NCBI GenBank assembly: GCA_964517355.1
Contig: CAZFCK010000008.1
Location: forward strand, 1 to 44,575
Source of the DNA: CAZFCK01 sp964517355
Lineage (GTDB): Bacteria; Desulfobacterota; Desulfovibrionia; Desulfovibrionales; Desulfovibrionaceae
DNA: 44,575 nt
Direction: 5' to 3'
Numbering within the stretch: position 1 is the stretch's first letter; each line of letters begins with the position of its first letter. Shown here piece after piece: positions 1-7,567 of this stretch. The position numbers were made by a program, and so were the translations under genes. The notes beneath the pieces are model-generated. The model had not been told where the DNA came from. It did not search any database and was given only the letters and a program-made list of their open reading frames with translations.

Positions 1-70
1 CCTCCCCTGGTCGTCGTGCGGGCGCGAAAGCCCGCGACTTTATTCCTTTTTTCCTTACGTCCGAAAGTCG
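1..70 (-). repeat. Repeat family A, copy 1 (truncated by window edge)
   Basis: On the minus strand this reads CGACTTTCG, an A-rich stretch, a GC-rich hairpin (GCGGGC/GCCCGC around a short loop) and the start of the CCAGGGGAGG block. The same order of blocks occurs at 8254-8412, 8429-8581 and 16077-16232. The rest of this copy lies before base 1. It ends 22 nt from the cheZ stop codon, so it sits in the 3' flank of that gene. Confidence 0.85.
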
Positions 71-92
71 TATCAAGAACAGGTGGCGGTCA

Positions 93-836
93 TCAAAGAA
101 GCTGCGCCAGGAGATCATCGATATCCTGCTGCGAAGATTCGCTTTGTGGCCCTTTGAGTTCTGATACTCGCTGGTTGGATTCCTGCCGGATTTCATCCAC
201 GTTCTTTTCTGGAGCCTGCTCCTTGGCCTTGATGGAGAGTCCGGTTGAAACGTAGAGGTCGAAGACGATGCCTTCAATGGTCTTCAATGCGTATATGATT
301 TTTTTGATACGCTGTCCCGTCAGGTCCTGAAAGCTTAAGCTGGTCATAATCCGCATCAGGTTTTCGCCAAGGTCTTCGTTGATGGAGATGAGCTGCTGAA
401 TGGCGGGATTGGATTTCCGCGTTTTGCGGAGGGACCCCAAAAGTTCCTGGGAGCGGTTTTGCAATTCCATATGCTTTTCCACAACATCCATGATTTCGAA
501 CGTCGCTTTTTCCGTTGTGGTGAGGATCTCATCGAGCTGCTGCGAGGCCTCGTTGAAAAGCTTATCCGCCGTCATAGGCGCATTGGCCAGGTCGGCGCTC
601 CCCGGAAGGGCGTTGGCCGGTTTTGTGGCGTCCGCGATCTGTTTGTAAATGTTTTGCAGCCCCAGACGCATTTCGTCTGTGATGCGGCGGTAGAACTCGC
701 TTTCAATGAGTGCTCTGCTCAAACCTGATTGGAGCTCTTTTTCAACCGCCTTGGCGATGTTCTCTTTCATGCCGTCGACGACTTTAGAGACCACGTTGTC
801 CATGACTTGCTCAAGCAGTTCCTTTTCCTGCACCAT
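93..836 (-). CDS. cheZ: CheZ-like chemotaxis phosphatase
   Basis: Predicted 247-aa cytoplasmic protein that dephosphorylates CheY-P to end the flagellar motor signal. It is almost entirely helical. The CheZ signature FQDLTGQ lies at residues 169-175, and Gln170 matches the catalytic glutamine of the family. The C-terminus ends in a short acidic/hydrophobic peptide (QQDIDDLLAQLL) after a flexible linker, which fits the CheY-binding tail. The open frame runs 12 codons further upstream to a TTG, but AAGGAG lies 6 nt before the ATG at 836, so I chose that start. No other che gene is nearby; the PilZ protein upstream at 1294-1830 is the only other plausible motility gene. Family assignment is confident from the motif and tail; pairing with a particular CheY is not visible here. 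Confidence 0.9.
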   Translation of the reverse strand: MVQEKELLEQVMDNVVSKVVDGMKENIAKAVEKELQSGLSRALIESEFYRRITDEMRLGLQNIYKQIADATKPANALPGSADLANAPMTADKLFNEASQQLDEILTTTEKATFEIMDVVEKHMELQNRSQELLGSLRKTRKSNPAIQQLISINEDLGENLMRIMTSLSFQDLTGQRIKKIIYALKTIEGIVFDLYVSTGLSIKAKEQAPEKNVDEIRQESNQRVSELKGPQSESSQQDIDDLLAQLL

Positions 837-1010
837 GCCGGGCTCCTTGGAAGAATCAATATATTTCAGCAAGATATTTATGTGGTTCTGCTGGGAAGTT
901 CATGAGCAGAAGTCAGTCTCCCCGAACCGAAAAAAAACCAGCCACCAGCGTGTGTTGTTTTTTCAAACAAGACTGTTCACGAGAGTATTGTAACTTTAGG
1001 ATGGGATATT

Positions 1011-1169
1011 TTGGGGATCCGCCCCAATCCCCGCCAGGGGGGAACGCCCCCCTGGACCCGCGAATATCATGCTTATCATTGTTAATAAACTCATAACCGA
1101 TAGCAGCTAAAAAAATGTGAAGATTTTTTGAATCTTTTCCAAAAGGTTCGGAAGCCGCAGGAGGCAGAC
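1011..1169 (-). repeat. Repeat family B, copy 1
   Basis: About 159 nt. Read on the minus strand it opens with TGCCTCC and a degenerate AACCTTTT/AAAAGATT hairpin, passes through an AT-rich middle, and closes with a strong hairpin (CCAGGGGGG/CCCCCCTGG) and a GGGCGGATCCCC block. The same order and nearly the same length occur at 4371-4528 and 27291-27446. It carries no convincing coding frame. It fills the cheZ-PilZ gap. Confidence 0.7.
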
Positions 1170-1172
1170 CCG

Positions 1173-1297
1173 TTTCAAAATTACAATGTTCTAGCGCATT
1201 TTCGCCTTGAAACAAGGCTCTCCCCTGAAACAATTTCCAATTGTTCCAGGGAAATGCATAAGAGCATCTAGCGCTTTTCAAGCGTGAGATGCTCTAG
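1173..1297 (-). repeat. Repeat family C, copy 1 (AGAGCAT element)
   Basis: Contains, on the minus strand, CTAGAGCATCT, CGCTT/AAGCG and AGATGCTCT, which fold into one long hairpin. Further CTGAAACAA/TTGTTCCAG and GCGAAAATGCGCTAG blocks follow. Bases 1247-1297 are the exact reverse complement of 44525-44575 (51 of 51 by eye). The outer CTAG overlaps the PilZ stop codon at 1294-1296. Related sequence occurs at 3638-3766 and 16240-16340. Confidence 0.8.
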
Positions 1298-1830
1298 TCC
1301 CATTTGCGTTCTCGGATACGGCGCCGTTCTTCCTGGAGTACAAAGCCGACAACCGCATCCAGTTCGTCTTCTCTGATTCTTGTGAATTCAAAACCATACA
1401 CTGTATAAGGCGAGGATGCATCGGTATCGGTACGTACCGCCTTCCCTACGGCGCCCGCCAAGCGAAGAGGCAGTTGGCTCAAAGCTATCACGATTTCCAT
1501 GGGAGTACCCAGGGGAATGGCGTCGCCGTCGCAGTGCAGACGCACTCCGGCGCCGCTTATTTCCGTTACGGTGCCTTTGATGGGGAAATCGGCAAGGAGT
1601 TGCTCCCGTCCCAACAGGCCGAGAATCGTTTGCAACTTTAGATCGATATCGAGCAGAAATTGTATGAGCCCTTCCGGCAGACGGGATTCCGCCAATCCCT
1701 TCGGCAATTCGTTACGCAGGATGTGGGATGCGTCGTGAAACGAAGGTGGAGCGTCGGGCGTGGGCAAAGGACGCAACCACGCTTGGATGTTCGTGGCGAT
1801 ACGAGAATATGTACGCTTCTCTTGATTCAT
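1294..1830 (-). CDS. Atypical PilZ-domain protein
   Basis: 178-aa soluble protein. Residues 6-10 (RTYSR) fit the RxxxR arm of the PilZ c-di-GMP site, and residues 90-95 (EISGAG) fit the [D/N]xSxxG motif with Glu in the first place. Between them is a roughly 70-residue helical insertion containing LDIDLKLQTILGLLG. The protein ends in an arginine-rich helix (EERRRIRERK). This layout matches the tetrameric, atypical PilZ type (tPilZ) better than the classic compact domain, by recall of the family pattern. It probably senses c-di-GMP and may act on motility, given cheZ next door. No strong ribosome-binding site precedes the ATG. Its stop codon lies inside the family C repeat. Binding is uncertain because of the Asp/Asn-to-Glu change. 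Confidence 0.7.
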   Translation of the reverse strand: MNQEKRTYSRIATNIQAWLRPLPTPDAPPSFHDASHILRNELPKGLAESRLPEGLIQFLLDIDLKLQTILGLLGREQLLADFPIKGTVTEISGAGVRLHCDGDAIPLGTPMEIVIALSQLPLRLAGAVGKAVRTDTDASSPYTVYGFEFTRIREDELDAVVGFVLQEERRRIRERKWD

Positions 1831-1870
1831 GACACCACATGATTACGAGGGGGTTCCAAAATTGCGGGTG

Positions 1871-1901
1871 TGGGGGAAACCCGTGCAACGGGTCTCCCCA
1901 G
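1871..1901 (-). terminator. Stem-loop after the NIL-ferredoxin gene
   Basis: TGGGGAGACCCGT pairs with ACGGGTTTCCCCCA (one mismatch and one unpaired base) around a short loop. There is no clean T-run on the minus strand, so this may be a stabilising 3' hairpin or a weak terminator. Confidence 0.4.
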
Positions 1902-1951
1902 CGCCTGGATACTCAATTGGTAAATAACACCCTCACGATGATGGTAAAGGC

Positions 1952-2392
1952 TCACCATTGACCGTTTTCAACTTCCATCTGCATGGCGCGCACAGGGCAA
2001 ATACGTACGCACAAGCCGCAGGCCGTACAACGCTCCTGGTCGTAAATGACGGTGCGATCTCTGGAATTGAGGCGCAATGCTTCGCTTGGGCAAATCGCGG
2101 TACATACGCCGCAGTGAACGCACAAATCCTCATCGCGCGATATCTTGTGCGCCGCCTCGGAAAGCTTGATGCCATGCTCCTTGAGATAAGATAAACTTTT
2201 TTGACAGTTATCTTCGCTTCCAATAATTTCCAAGGTCATAAACCCCTCTTTTCGGGGGGTTATTTGTGCCTGCAGGATGTTGAAAGTGATGTCGAACAGC
2301 CGTGTAAGGTTGCACACCATGGGTTTTTCCACCACGTCCGGCGGAAAGGTGAGGATGATAATTTTACGGTACGCTTTTATGATGTCAGTCAT
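1952..2392 (-). CDS. NIL-domain 4Fe-4S ferredoxin
   Basis: 146 aa. Residues 1-75 form a NIL domain, a ferredoxin-fold domain known from methionine-transport ATPases. It is followed by two [4Fe-4S] motifs: CVHCGVCTAICP and CTACGLCVRICP. This architecture matches the methanogen MA1822-type protein, which works with a DUF39 (COG1900) partner to make homocysteine from aspartate semialdehyde and sulfide. That role would suit a sulfate reducer, but no DUF39 gene lies in this window, so the function is inferred from architecture. GAGG sits 6-7 nt before the ATG. The gene follows the cpoB-like gene by 44 nt and may be co-transcribed with it. Confidence 0.75.
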   Translation of the reverse strand: MTDIIKAYRKIIILTFPPDVVEKPMVCNLTRLFDITFNILQAQITPRKEGFMTLEIIGSEDNCQKSLSYLKEHGIKLSEAAHKISRDEDLCVHCGVCTAICPSEALRLNSRDRTVIYDQERCTACGLCVRICPVRAMQMEVENGQW

Positions 2393-2436
2393 TGCAGCCT
2401 CGCAACAAGGGCACAGTGGGAGCAGGCCATTGTCTG

Positions 2437-3207
2437 TTAGTTGGCATTGCTTAGAAACTCGTCGGCGCGTTTAGCTTCGGGGCTATTGGGAAATTTTTTG
2501 ATGACGTCGCTGAGCACCAGTCTTCCGGCGTCTTTTTTGCCTATGATGATAAAGGAAATACCCTGTTTGAGCAGTGCCGAAGCGTACTTGGGACTCTTGG
2601 GGTACTTACTGATGACTTCCTGGTAAGCCAGAATCGCTTTGGGATAATCGCGCATTTGATAAAAACTTTCGCCTTGCCAAAACAGCGCGTTTGGTACCAA
2701 TGAATTGTCCTTATACGTTTCGGAAAAATTTTTCCAAGTGGCTTGCGCTGCCTGGTAGTTGCGCTCATTAAATTGTTTGAGCGCCGTATCATAAAGGTTT
2801 TGCGCAGGATCCTTTTGGGGGCCTTGCGTTGCGGAAGGCTGCATCGACTCCGGAGAAGCGGCCTGAGCCGGACTGGTCTGGGTCCCGGTCTGGGGGGGCA
2901 AGCCTGTGGCGTCCGTCGCCCCTTCGCGTTCAGCGAAGGGATCTTGAGGCGCTTCCGGGTACTGTACTGTGGCAGGCACTTCCAAGCGCCGTTGCAGTTC
3001 GTCGATGCGGCCCTCAAGTGCGGCGATGCGCTTATTTAAATTATCGATGGCTGCACTATTCTGCGCCACTGCGGGGCGCAGTTGCTCGAACCGTTCAAGT
3101 TGGCGCTGCTGGTCGGAAAGGCGCGCCTGCTGCTGCTCCACCTGGCCGCTGGTGGCACAGCCTCCGGCAAACATGACAAGCAGAATCAGAAGTAACATTC
3201 TTTTCAT
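2437..3207 (-). CDS. CpoB/YbgF-like TPR lipoprotein
   Basis: 256-aa predicted lipoprotein. Signal peptide MKRMLLLILLVMF is followed by a lipobox (FAGGC), so Cys would be lipidated. Residues about 25-80 form a coiled coil with repeated Gln/Leu/Arg. A Pro/Gln/Thr-rich linker follows, then about 120 residues of tetratricopeptide repeats (YDTALKQF, PNALFWQGESFYQMRDYPKAI, AKRADEFL). This is the layout of CpoB (YbgF), which links the Tol-Pal system to peptidoglycan synthesis at division. Unlike classical CpoB it carries a lipobox and no tol/pal genes are near, so the role is tentative. GGGAG precedes the ATG at 3207; the frame is open for 33 more codons but they look non-coding. Confidence 0.75.
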   Translation of the reverse strand: MKRMLLLILLVMFAGGCATSGQVEQQQARLSDQQRQLERFEQLRPAVAQNSAAIDNLNKRIAALEGRIDELQRRLEVPATVQYPEAPQDPFAEREGATDATGLPPQTGTQTSPAQAASPESMQPSATQGPQKDPAQNLYDTALKQFNERNYQAAQATWKNFSETYKDNSLVPNALFWQGESFYQMRDYPKAILAYQEVISKYPKSPKYASALLKQGISFIIIGKKDAGRLVLSDVIKKFPNSPEAKRADEFLSNAN

Positions 3208-3365
3208 AACAACTCCCGTTATAAGAACGTATTCACGTCTGGTTGCATAACACGTGGTTGTGCGTCGCATTCGCTTCATTGGTGGTATGGGGCTTGCTTT
3301 TATCAAATAGGCGGCTGGGGGGCAAATGCCGTGCTCATCGGCACGGTATCGTAAGTCGAAAAATC

Positions 3366-3584
3366 TTACGGTTTGACGGCCCGTTTACGTCCGGTGAAAA
3401 AATAAATTACGCCCCCCAAAATCGGCACGAAAATGCCAACGCATATCCAGATCATTTTTTCCGCGTCCGTAGGAAAGCGGCGATAGAAGGCGTGGTAAAT
3501 CGCCCAAAGGTTGGGGACGGGTAACAATACCAACACCGCCAGCAGCGCCGGCTGGTGCAATATTTGGCTCCAATCATACATCAT
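3366..3584 (-). CDS. Small PLDc_N-like membrane protein
   Basis: About 72 aa with two hydrophobic segments (LLAVLVLLPVPNLWAIYHAF and MIWICVGIFVPILGGVIYFFTG) and a short basic tail (RKRAVKP). The W-ICVGIFVPILGGVIYFFTGRK pattern is typical of the N-terminal membrane domain of cardiolipin synthases (PLDc_N), which also occurs alone as a small protein of unknown function. No phospholipase HKD motif is present. Three consecutive ATGs (3587, 3584, 3581) lie 2, 5 and 8 nt after AGGAG; spacing favours the second or third. It lies between lspA and cpoB in the same direction. Confidence 0.7.
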   Translation of the reverse strand: MMYDWSQILHQPALLAVLVLLPVPNLWAIYHAFYRRFPTDAEKMIWICVGIFVPILGGVIYFFTGRKRAVKP

Positions 3585-3637
3585 CATTGCTCCTCGTATG
3601 ATGTCCGCACAGTGTCGCATGACGGGGGAGCGGTCAG

Positions 3638-3766
3638 CTAGAGCATTTAACGCTTGAAATGATCGCTTAACGGCGGGCAAAACCAGCCTGCAATCATTTC
3701 GCGGCAAAGATTTGCAAGCAAATCATTGCAGAGCCTTTCACCTTTTTCAAAGTTTACATGCTCTAG
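3638..3766. repeat. Repeat family C, complete 129-nt element
   Basis: Begins CTAGAGCAT and ends ATGCTCTAG, a perfect 9-bp inverted terminal repeat that continues imperfectly for about 22 bp (TTGAAA on the left, TTTCAA on the right). Inside is a second palindrome, GATTTGC-AA-GCAAATC. There is no open frame that could encode a transposase. It lies between lspA and the small PLDc_N gene. Confidence 0.75.
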
Positions 3767-3857
3767 TGTTTCAGCTCCCGTTATTAACACAGCGTATGGT
3801 TTAAAGAGGAAGACCGCGTTGCCGGCGGTTACCCCCGCCCACAAAGAGAAGTGGGCG

Positions 3858-4346
3858 TTACTGCGTTCGTTTTTCGTTTTTTTGGTAATAAGACACTATC
3901 ATCAGCAAGGCCCCGACAGTGATTGCGCTGTCCGCCATGTTGAACGACGGCCAGTGGTAGGCGCCTATGTAAAAATCCAGAAAGTCGATGACCATTCCGG
4001 TATGCAATCGGTCGATGAAGTTGCCGAGCGCGCCGCCCATGATCAGTCCAAGCCCCACATGGAGCCATTTTTCCTCAGGCTTGCTGATACGCGCCATGAA
4101 CCAGATAACGATCATGGCCAGTAATGAAATACCGAGAAAAAACCAACGTTGCCACGATATATCGCCGCGGTTGAGCACGCCGAAGGCCGCGCCGCGATTG
4201 AGCACATGCACCAGATTGAAAAAACCCGGCAAGATTGTCACACCTTCTCCAAGCCCCAGATGCATGGTCACGGCGATTTTGGTTATCTGATCCAGCAGCA
4301 CCACGATAGCGGCGCAGCCGAGTAATCTTTTATAGCGCTGCTGCAT
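3858..4346 (-). CDS. lspA: Lipoprotein signal peptidase (signal peptidase II)
   Basis: 162-aa inner-membrane aspartyl protease that removes signal peptides from prolipoproteins. Four hydrophobic segments are visible. Family motifs are complete: LDQITK near residue 19, NRGAAFG at 50-56, GGALGNFIDRL at 104-114, VIDFLDFY at 119-126 and FNMADSAI at 135-142, which contain the conserved catalytic aspartates. AGGAGG sits just before the ATG. It follows ileS on the same strand, the common bacterial ileS-lspA order, but here a 276-nt gap holding a family B repeat separates them. The predicted lipoprotein at 2437-3207 is a likely substrate. Confidence 0.95.
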   Translation of the reverse strand: MQQRYKRLLGCAAIVVLLDQITKIAVTMHLGLGEGVTILPGFFNLVHVLNRGAAFGVLNRGDISWQRWFFLGISLLAMIVIWFMARISKPEEKWLHVGLGLIMGGALGNFIDRLHTGMVIDFLDFYIGAYHWPSFNMADSAITVGALLMIVSYYQKNEKRTQ

Positions 4347-4370
4347 GCGCCTCCTGTTTTAATGAAATTG

Positions 4371-4528
4371 GTTTGCCTCCGTCGGCTTAAGAACCTTTTG
4401 AAAAAGGTTCTTAAGAATCTCCCAAACGTTATATTTGGTGCGACTCGTTAGCGTTTTCGAAATTTGAGGCATTATGTTCGCGGTTTCAGGGGGCGTTCTC
4501 CCCTGGCGAGGCTTGGGCGGAGCCCCGG
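4371..4528 (+). repeat. Repeat family B, copy 2
   Basis: 158 nt between ileS and lspA. Starts TGCCTCC and contains a perfect 14-bp inverted repeat with a 2-nt loop (CTTAAGAACCTTTT, 4386-4399, with AAAAGGTTCTTAAG, 4402-4415). It ends with GGGGGCGTTCTCCCCTGG and GGGCGGAGCCCC. Either the strong hairpin or the GC-rich end could reduce read-through from ileS into lspA. Confidence 0.75.
4386..4415. terminator. Perfect 14-bp inverted repeat in the ileS-lspA gap
   Basis: CTTAAGAACCTTTT and its exact complement are separated by two bases. The hairpin has little flanking T-run on either strand, so it may act as an RNA processing or stability element instead of a strict terminator. It is part of the family B repeat. 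Confidence 0.45.
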
Positions 4529-4622
4529 CAGATACCTTTGTAACGTTATTATACTCTCGTGCTGCAGCCGTACGGCGCGTAACGGCCGCGCCTAACGGCT
4601 GCAGCAAAAAAGGGGGATTTTA

Positions 4623-7439
4623 TTACGATTGGTCCTGTTGCGCCATCACTGCAGCGCAACGCGGACACAGCTCCTCATGCTCCGGATTTGCGCCCAGTTC
4701 TTCGCTGAAGGTCCAGCAGCGGGCGCATTTGTCACCGGGAGCTTTCGCCACGACCACTTTCAGGCCGGGGAGTTCCTCGCTGGAGAATGCGTCTTCAGGC
4801 GCGGACTCCAGAGGGGCCAGACCGGCTTTCGAAACAATGAACACTTCGCGCAGGTCCGCACCGGAGGCCTTGAGCTTCTCCATGATGTCGGCATCGGCGA
4901 AAAGCGATATGTGCGTATCCAAGGGGTGCCCCACCTCGCCGGCCTTGCGTTTGGGCTCGATTGCCTTGGTCACTTCCGACCGCACCTGCTCCACCAATTC
5001 CCAGGCGCGGCGATCTTCTGCGGCCAAGACCGGGGCGGTTTGCGGCAAAGGCAACCCGAAAACCGTGGCAGGGGCGGGGCGCAGGGCCTCCGGCATGTGC
5101 TTGTAGACCTCCTCGGCCGTGAAGCAGAGGATTGGCGCCATGTCCTGCATCAGCAACAGCAGTATTTTCGAAAGCACTGTCTGTGCGGAACGGCGTTCAA
5201 GGCTGTCCTGGCCGGAGACGTAAAGCCGGTCTTTGAGGATGTCCAGATAAAAGGCGCTGAGATCTGTCACGCAGAGTTGATGCAACGTGTGGAAGACCTT
5301 ATGGAATTCGTAATTGTCATAGGCTTTGAGGATGCGCTCGTGGGCGCGTTGGGCCTTATCCAGGGCATAGCGGTCCAATGGGGCGATATTCTCCAGCGGC
5401 ACAGCCAGCTCCGGCGTGAAATCGTGGAGATTGCCCAAAAGATAGCGGCACGTGTTCCGGATACGGCGGTAGGCGTCCACCAGACGGCTCATGATTTCGT
5501 CGGAGATGCGGATATCCTCGGTGTAATCCACACTGGCGACCCACATGCGCAGGATTTCCGCGCCGTATTTATCGATGATTTCTTGCGGCGCAACCACGTT
5601 GCCCACGGACTTGGACATTTTTTTGCCTTCGCCGTCCACAACGTAACCGTGGGTAAGCACGGATTTGTATGGTGCGCGCCCCCTTGTGCCCATGGAGGCC
5701 AGAAGAGAGCTGTGGAACCAGCCGCGGTGCTGATCGGAGCCTTCAAGGTACATGTCCGCGGGGTAGCGGCACTCGGGACGTTGCTCCACAACGGCGGCGA
5801 AGCTCGTGCCGGAATCGAACCAGACATCCAGGATGTCGGTTTCCTTTTTCCAGGAAGTCCCTTGGCAATGGGGGCAGGTCAGGCCCTTGGGAGCGATGTC
5901 TTCAATGGGCGTATCGAACCAATAGTCGCACCCCGTGGGGTAGTTGGCGAATTTATCCACGATGCCGTAAGCCCAGTCGGCGTCGAACCACGCCTCGCCG
6001 CAGCTTTCGCAGAGCAGGGCCACAATGGGCACGCCCCACATGCGCTGCCGGGAGATACACCAGTCGGGGCGGTTGGCGATCATGTTGTAGATGCGCTCCT
6101 GCCCCCATGCCGGAATCCAGCGCACGTCGTTTTCTATGGCGTTGAGGGCCTTATTGCGCAGCGCGTCGTGCTCCATGGAGATGAACCATTGCGTGGTTGC
6201 GCGGAAAATGACCGGCTCCTTGCAACGCCAGCAATGTGGGTAGGAATGCTTGAGTTTTCCCAGGGCCATGAGGTTGCCATGCTCTTTGATGACCTCGATG
6301 ACTTTTGGGTTGGCCTCCCAGACCGTCATGCCCGCGAAATGCTCCACCACGTCGAGGAAACGTCCTTCATCGTCGAGGGGCGAGAGGACTTCCAGCCCGT
6401 AGCGCAGTCCTGTTTCATAGTCTTCGCGTCCGTGACCCGGTGCGGTATGCACGCAACCGGTACCGGTATCCAGAGTGACGTAATCTCCGAGCACAATGGG
6501 CGATTCGCGGTCATAAAACGGGTGGCGCGCCACAAGGCCCTCGAGTTGCGCCCCGTCAGTGGTGGCCAGCACGGTGTAGGTGTCCCAGCCAAAGGCTTCG
6601 GCGGAACTCTGCAACAAGTCCTGGGCCAGAATGTATTGTTTGCCCTGATGCTCCACGAGCGCGTAGACGAATTCGGGGTGGACGGCCACGGCCATATTGT
6701 CGGGAATGGTCCAGGGCGTGGTGGTCCAGATGATGATGGCCGCGTTGCGCGGATCGGCCTGGGGAAACACGGAGGAAAGCTTGGCGTCGGGCAGGGGGAA
6801 GCGCACATAGATGGAAGGAGAGGCGTGGTCGTGATATTCCACCTCGGCTTCGGCGAGGGCCGTCTGGCAGGAAAGACACCAGTAGATGGGCTTCTTGCTC
6901 CGCGTGACGGACCCTTTGGCCATGAAATTCGCCAGCTCGCGGGCCGTGGCGGCTTCGTACGCGGGTTTCATGGTCATGTAGGGATCGTCCCACACGCCGA
7001 ACACGCCGAGGCGTTTGAATTCGGCGCGTTGGATGCCCAGAAATTTCGTGGCGTAGTCTCTGCAAATCTTACGCACCACGTTGGGCGGGACTTCCTTCTT
7101 TTTTTCCTTGAGCTCCAATTCGACTTTATGTTCGATGGGCAGGCCGTGGCAATCCCAGCCGGGAACATACTCGGCCTTGTAGCCCATCAGATTTTTGGAC
7201 TTGACGATAATATCCTTGAGCACCTTGTTGAGGGCGGTGCCGAGGTGAATGTTGCCGTTGGCATACGGGGGGCCGTCGTGCAGGACAAAAGGCCCTTTTT
7301 CATTGTTGGCGCTGGTCATGGCGCCATAAGCATCGACCTTGTTCCAGAATTCAAGCGTCTTGGGCTCGTTCTGGGTCAGGTTGGCCTTCATGGGGAAACT
7401 GGTTTTGGGAAGCTGTAATGTCTTTTTATAGTCGCTCAT
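4623..7439 (-). CDS. ileS: Isoleucyl-tRNA synthetase
   Basis: 938-aa class I aminoacyl-tRNA synthetase that charges tRNA-Ile. The HIGH-type motif is PYANGNIHLG at residues 59-68. The editing domain contains WTTTPWTIPDN, the KMSKS loop reads GKKMSKSVGN, and the catalytic core carries WCISRQRMWGVPI. The C-terminal zinc finger is CARCW...CPRC, typical of bacterial-type IleRS. Length is normal for the family. The ATG at 7439 follows AAGGA by 10 nt and starts MSDYKKTLQLPKTSFPM, the expected N-terminus; the 13 extra upstream codons are not family-like. The LOG gene lies 128 nt upstream on the same strand and lspA follows. Confidence 0.97.
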   Translation of the reverse strand: MSDYKKTLQLPKTSFPMKANLTQNEPKTLEFWNKVDAYGAMTSANNEKGPFVLHDGPPYANGNIHLGTALNKVLKDIIVKSKNLMGYKAEYVPGWDCHGLPIEHKVELELKEKKKEVPPNVVRKICRDYATKFLGIQRAEFKRLGVFGVWDDPYMTMKPAYEAATARELANFMAKGSVTRSKKPIYWCLSCQTALAEAEVEYHDHASPSIYVRFPLPDAKLSSVFPQADPRNAAIIIWTTTPWTIPDNMAVAVHPEFVYALVEHQGKQYILAQDLLQSSAEAFGWDTYTVLATTDGAQLEGLVARHPFYDRESPIVLGDYVTLDTGTGCVHTAPGHGREDYETGLRYGLEVLSPLDDEGRFLDVVEHFAGMTVWEANPKVIEVIKEHGNLMALGKLKHSYPHCWRCKEPVIFRATTQWFISMEHDALRNKALNAIENDVRWIPAWGQERIYNMIANRPDWCISRQRMWGVPIVALLCESCGEAWFDADWAYGIVDKFANYPTGCDYWFDTPIEDIAPKGLTCPHCQGTSWKKETDILDVWFDSGTSFAAVVEQRPECRYPADMYLEGSDQHRGWFHSSLLASMGTRGRAPYKSVLTHGYVVDGEGKKMSKSVGNVVAPQEIIDKYGAEILRMWVASVDYTEDIRISDEIMSRLVDAYRRIRNTCRYLLGNLHDFTPELAVPLENIAPLDRYALDKAQRAHERILKAYDNYEFHKVFHTLHQLCVTDLSAFYLDILKDRLYVSGQDSLERRSAQTVLSKILLLLMQDMAPILCFTAEEVYKHMPEALRPAPATVFGLPLPQTAPVLAAEDRRAWELVEQVRSEVTKAIEPKRKAGEVGHPLDTHISLFADADIMEKLKASGADLREVFIVSKAGLAPLESAPEDAFSSEELPGLKVVVAKAPGDKCARCWTFSEELGANPEHEELCPRCAAVMAQQDQS

Positions 7440-7567
7440 GAGGTGACGGTCCTTCGGAAAAAGTGCTGATAACCACAAAAGAACGAAGAATGGAGCAAGA
7501 GAGAGGGGAAGTCAAGATGAGAGCCGGTGTTCCGAGCGTGTCGCCATGGCTTTTCCCCGGGAATCCG

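Noticed and set aside
913..1281. A 122-codon minus-strand frame between cheZ and the PilZ gene
   Set aside because: It consists of repeat family B and C sequence translated by chance (PPGGDWGGSP and similar).
4629..7418. A 929-codon plus-strand open frame antisense to ileS
   Set aside because: Its translation is rich in His, Gly, Val and Phe with no domain, as expected from the complement of a GC-rich coding sequence. ileS on the other strand has complete motifs.
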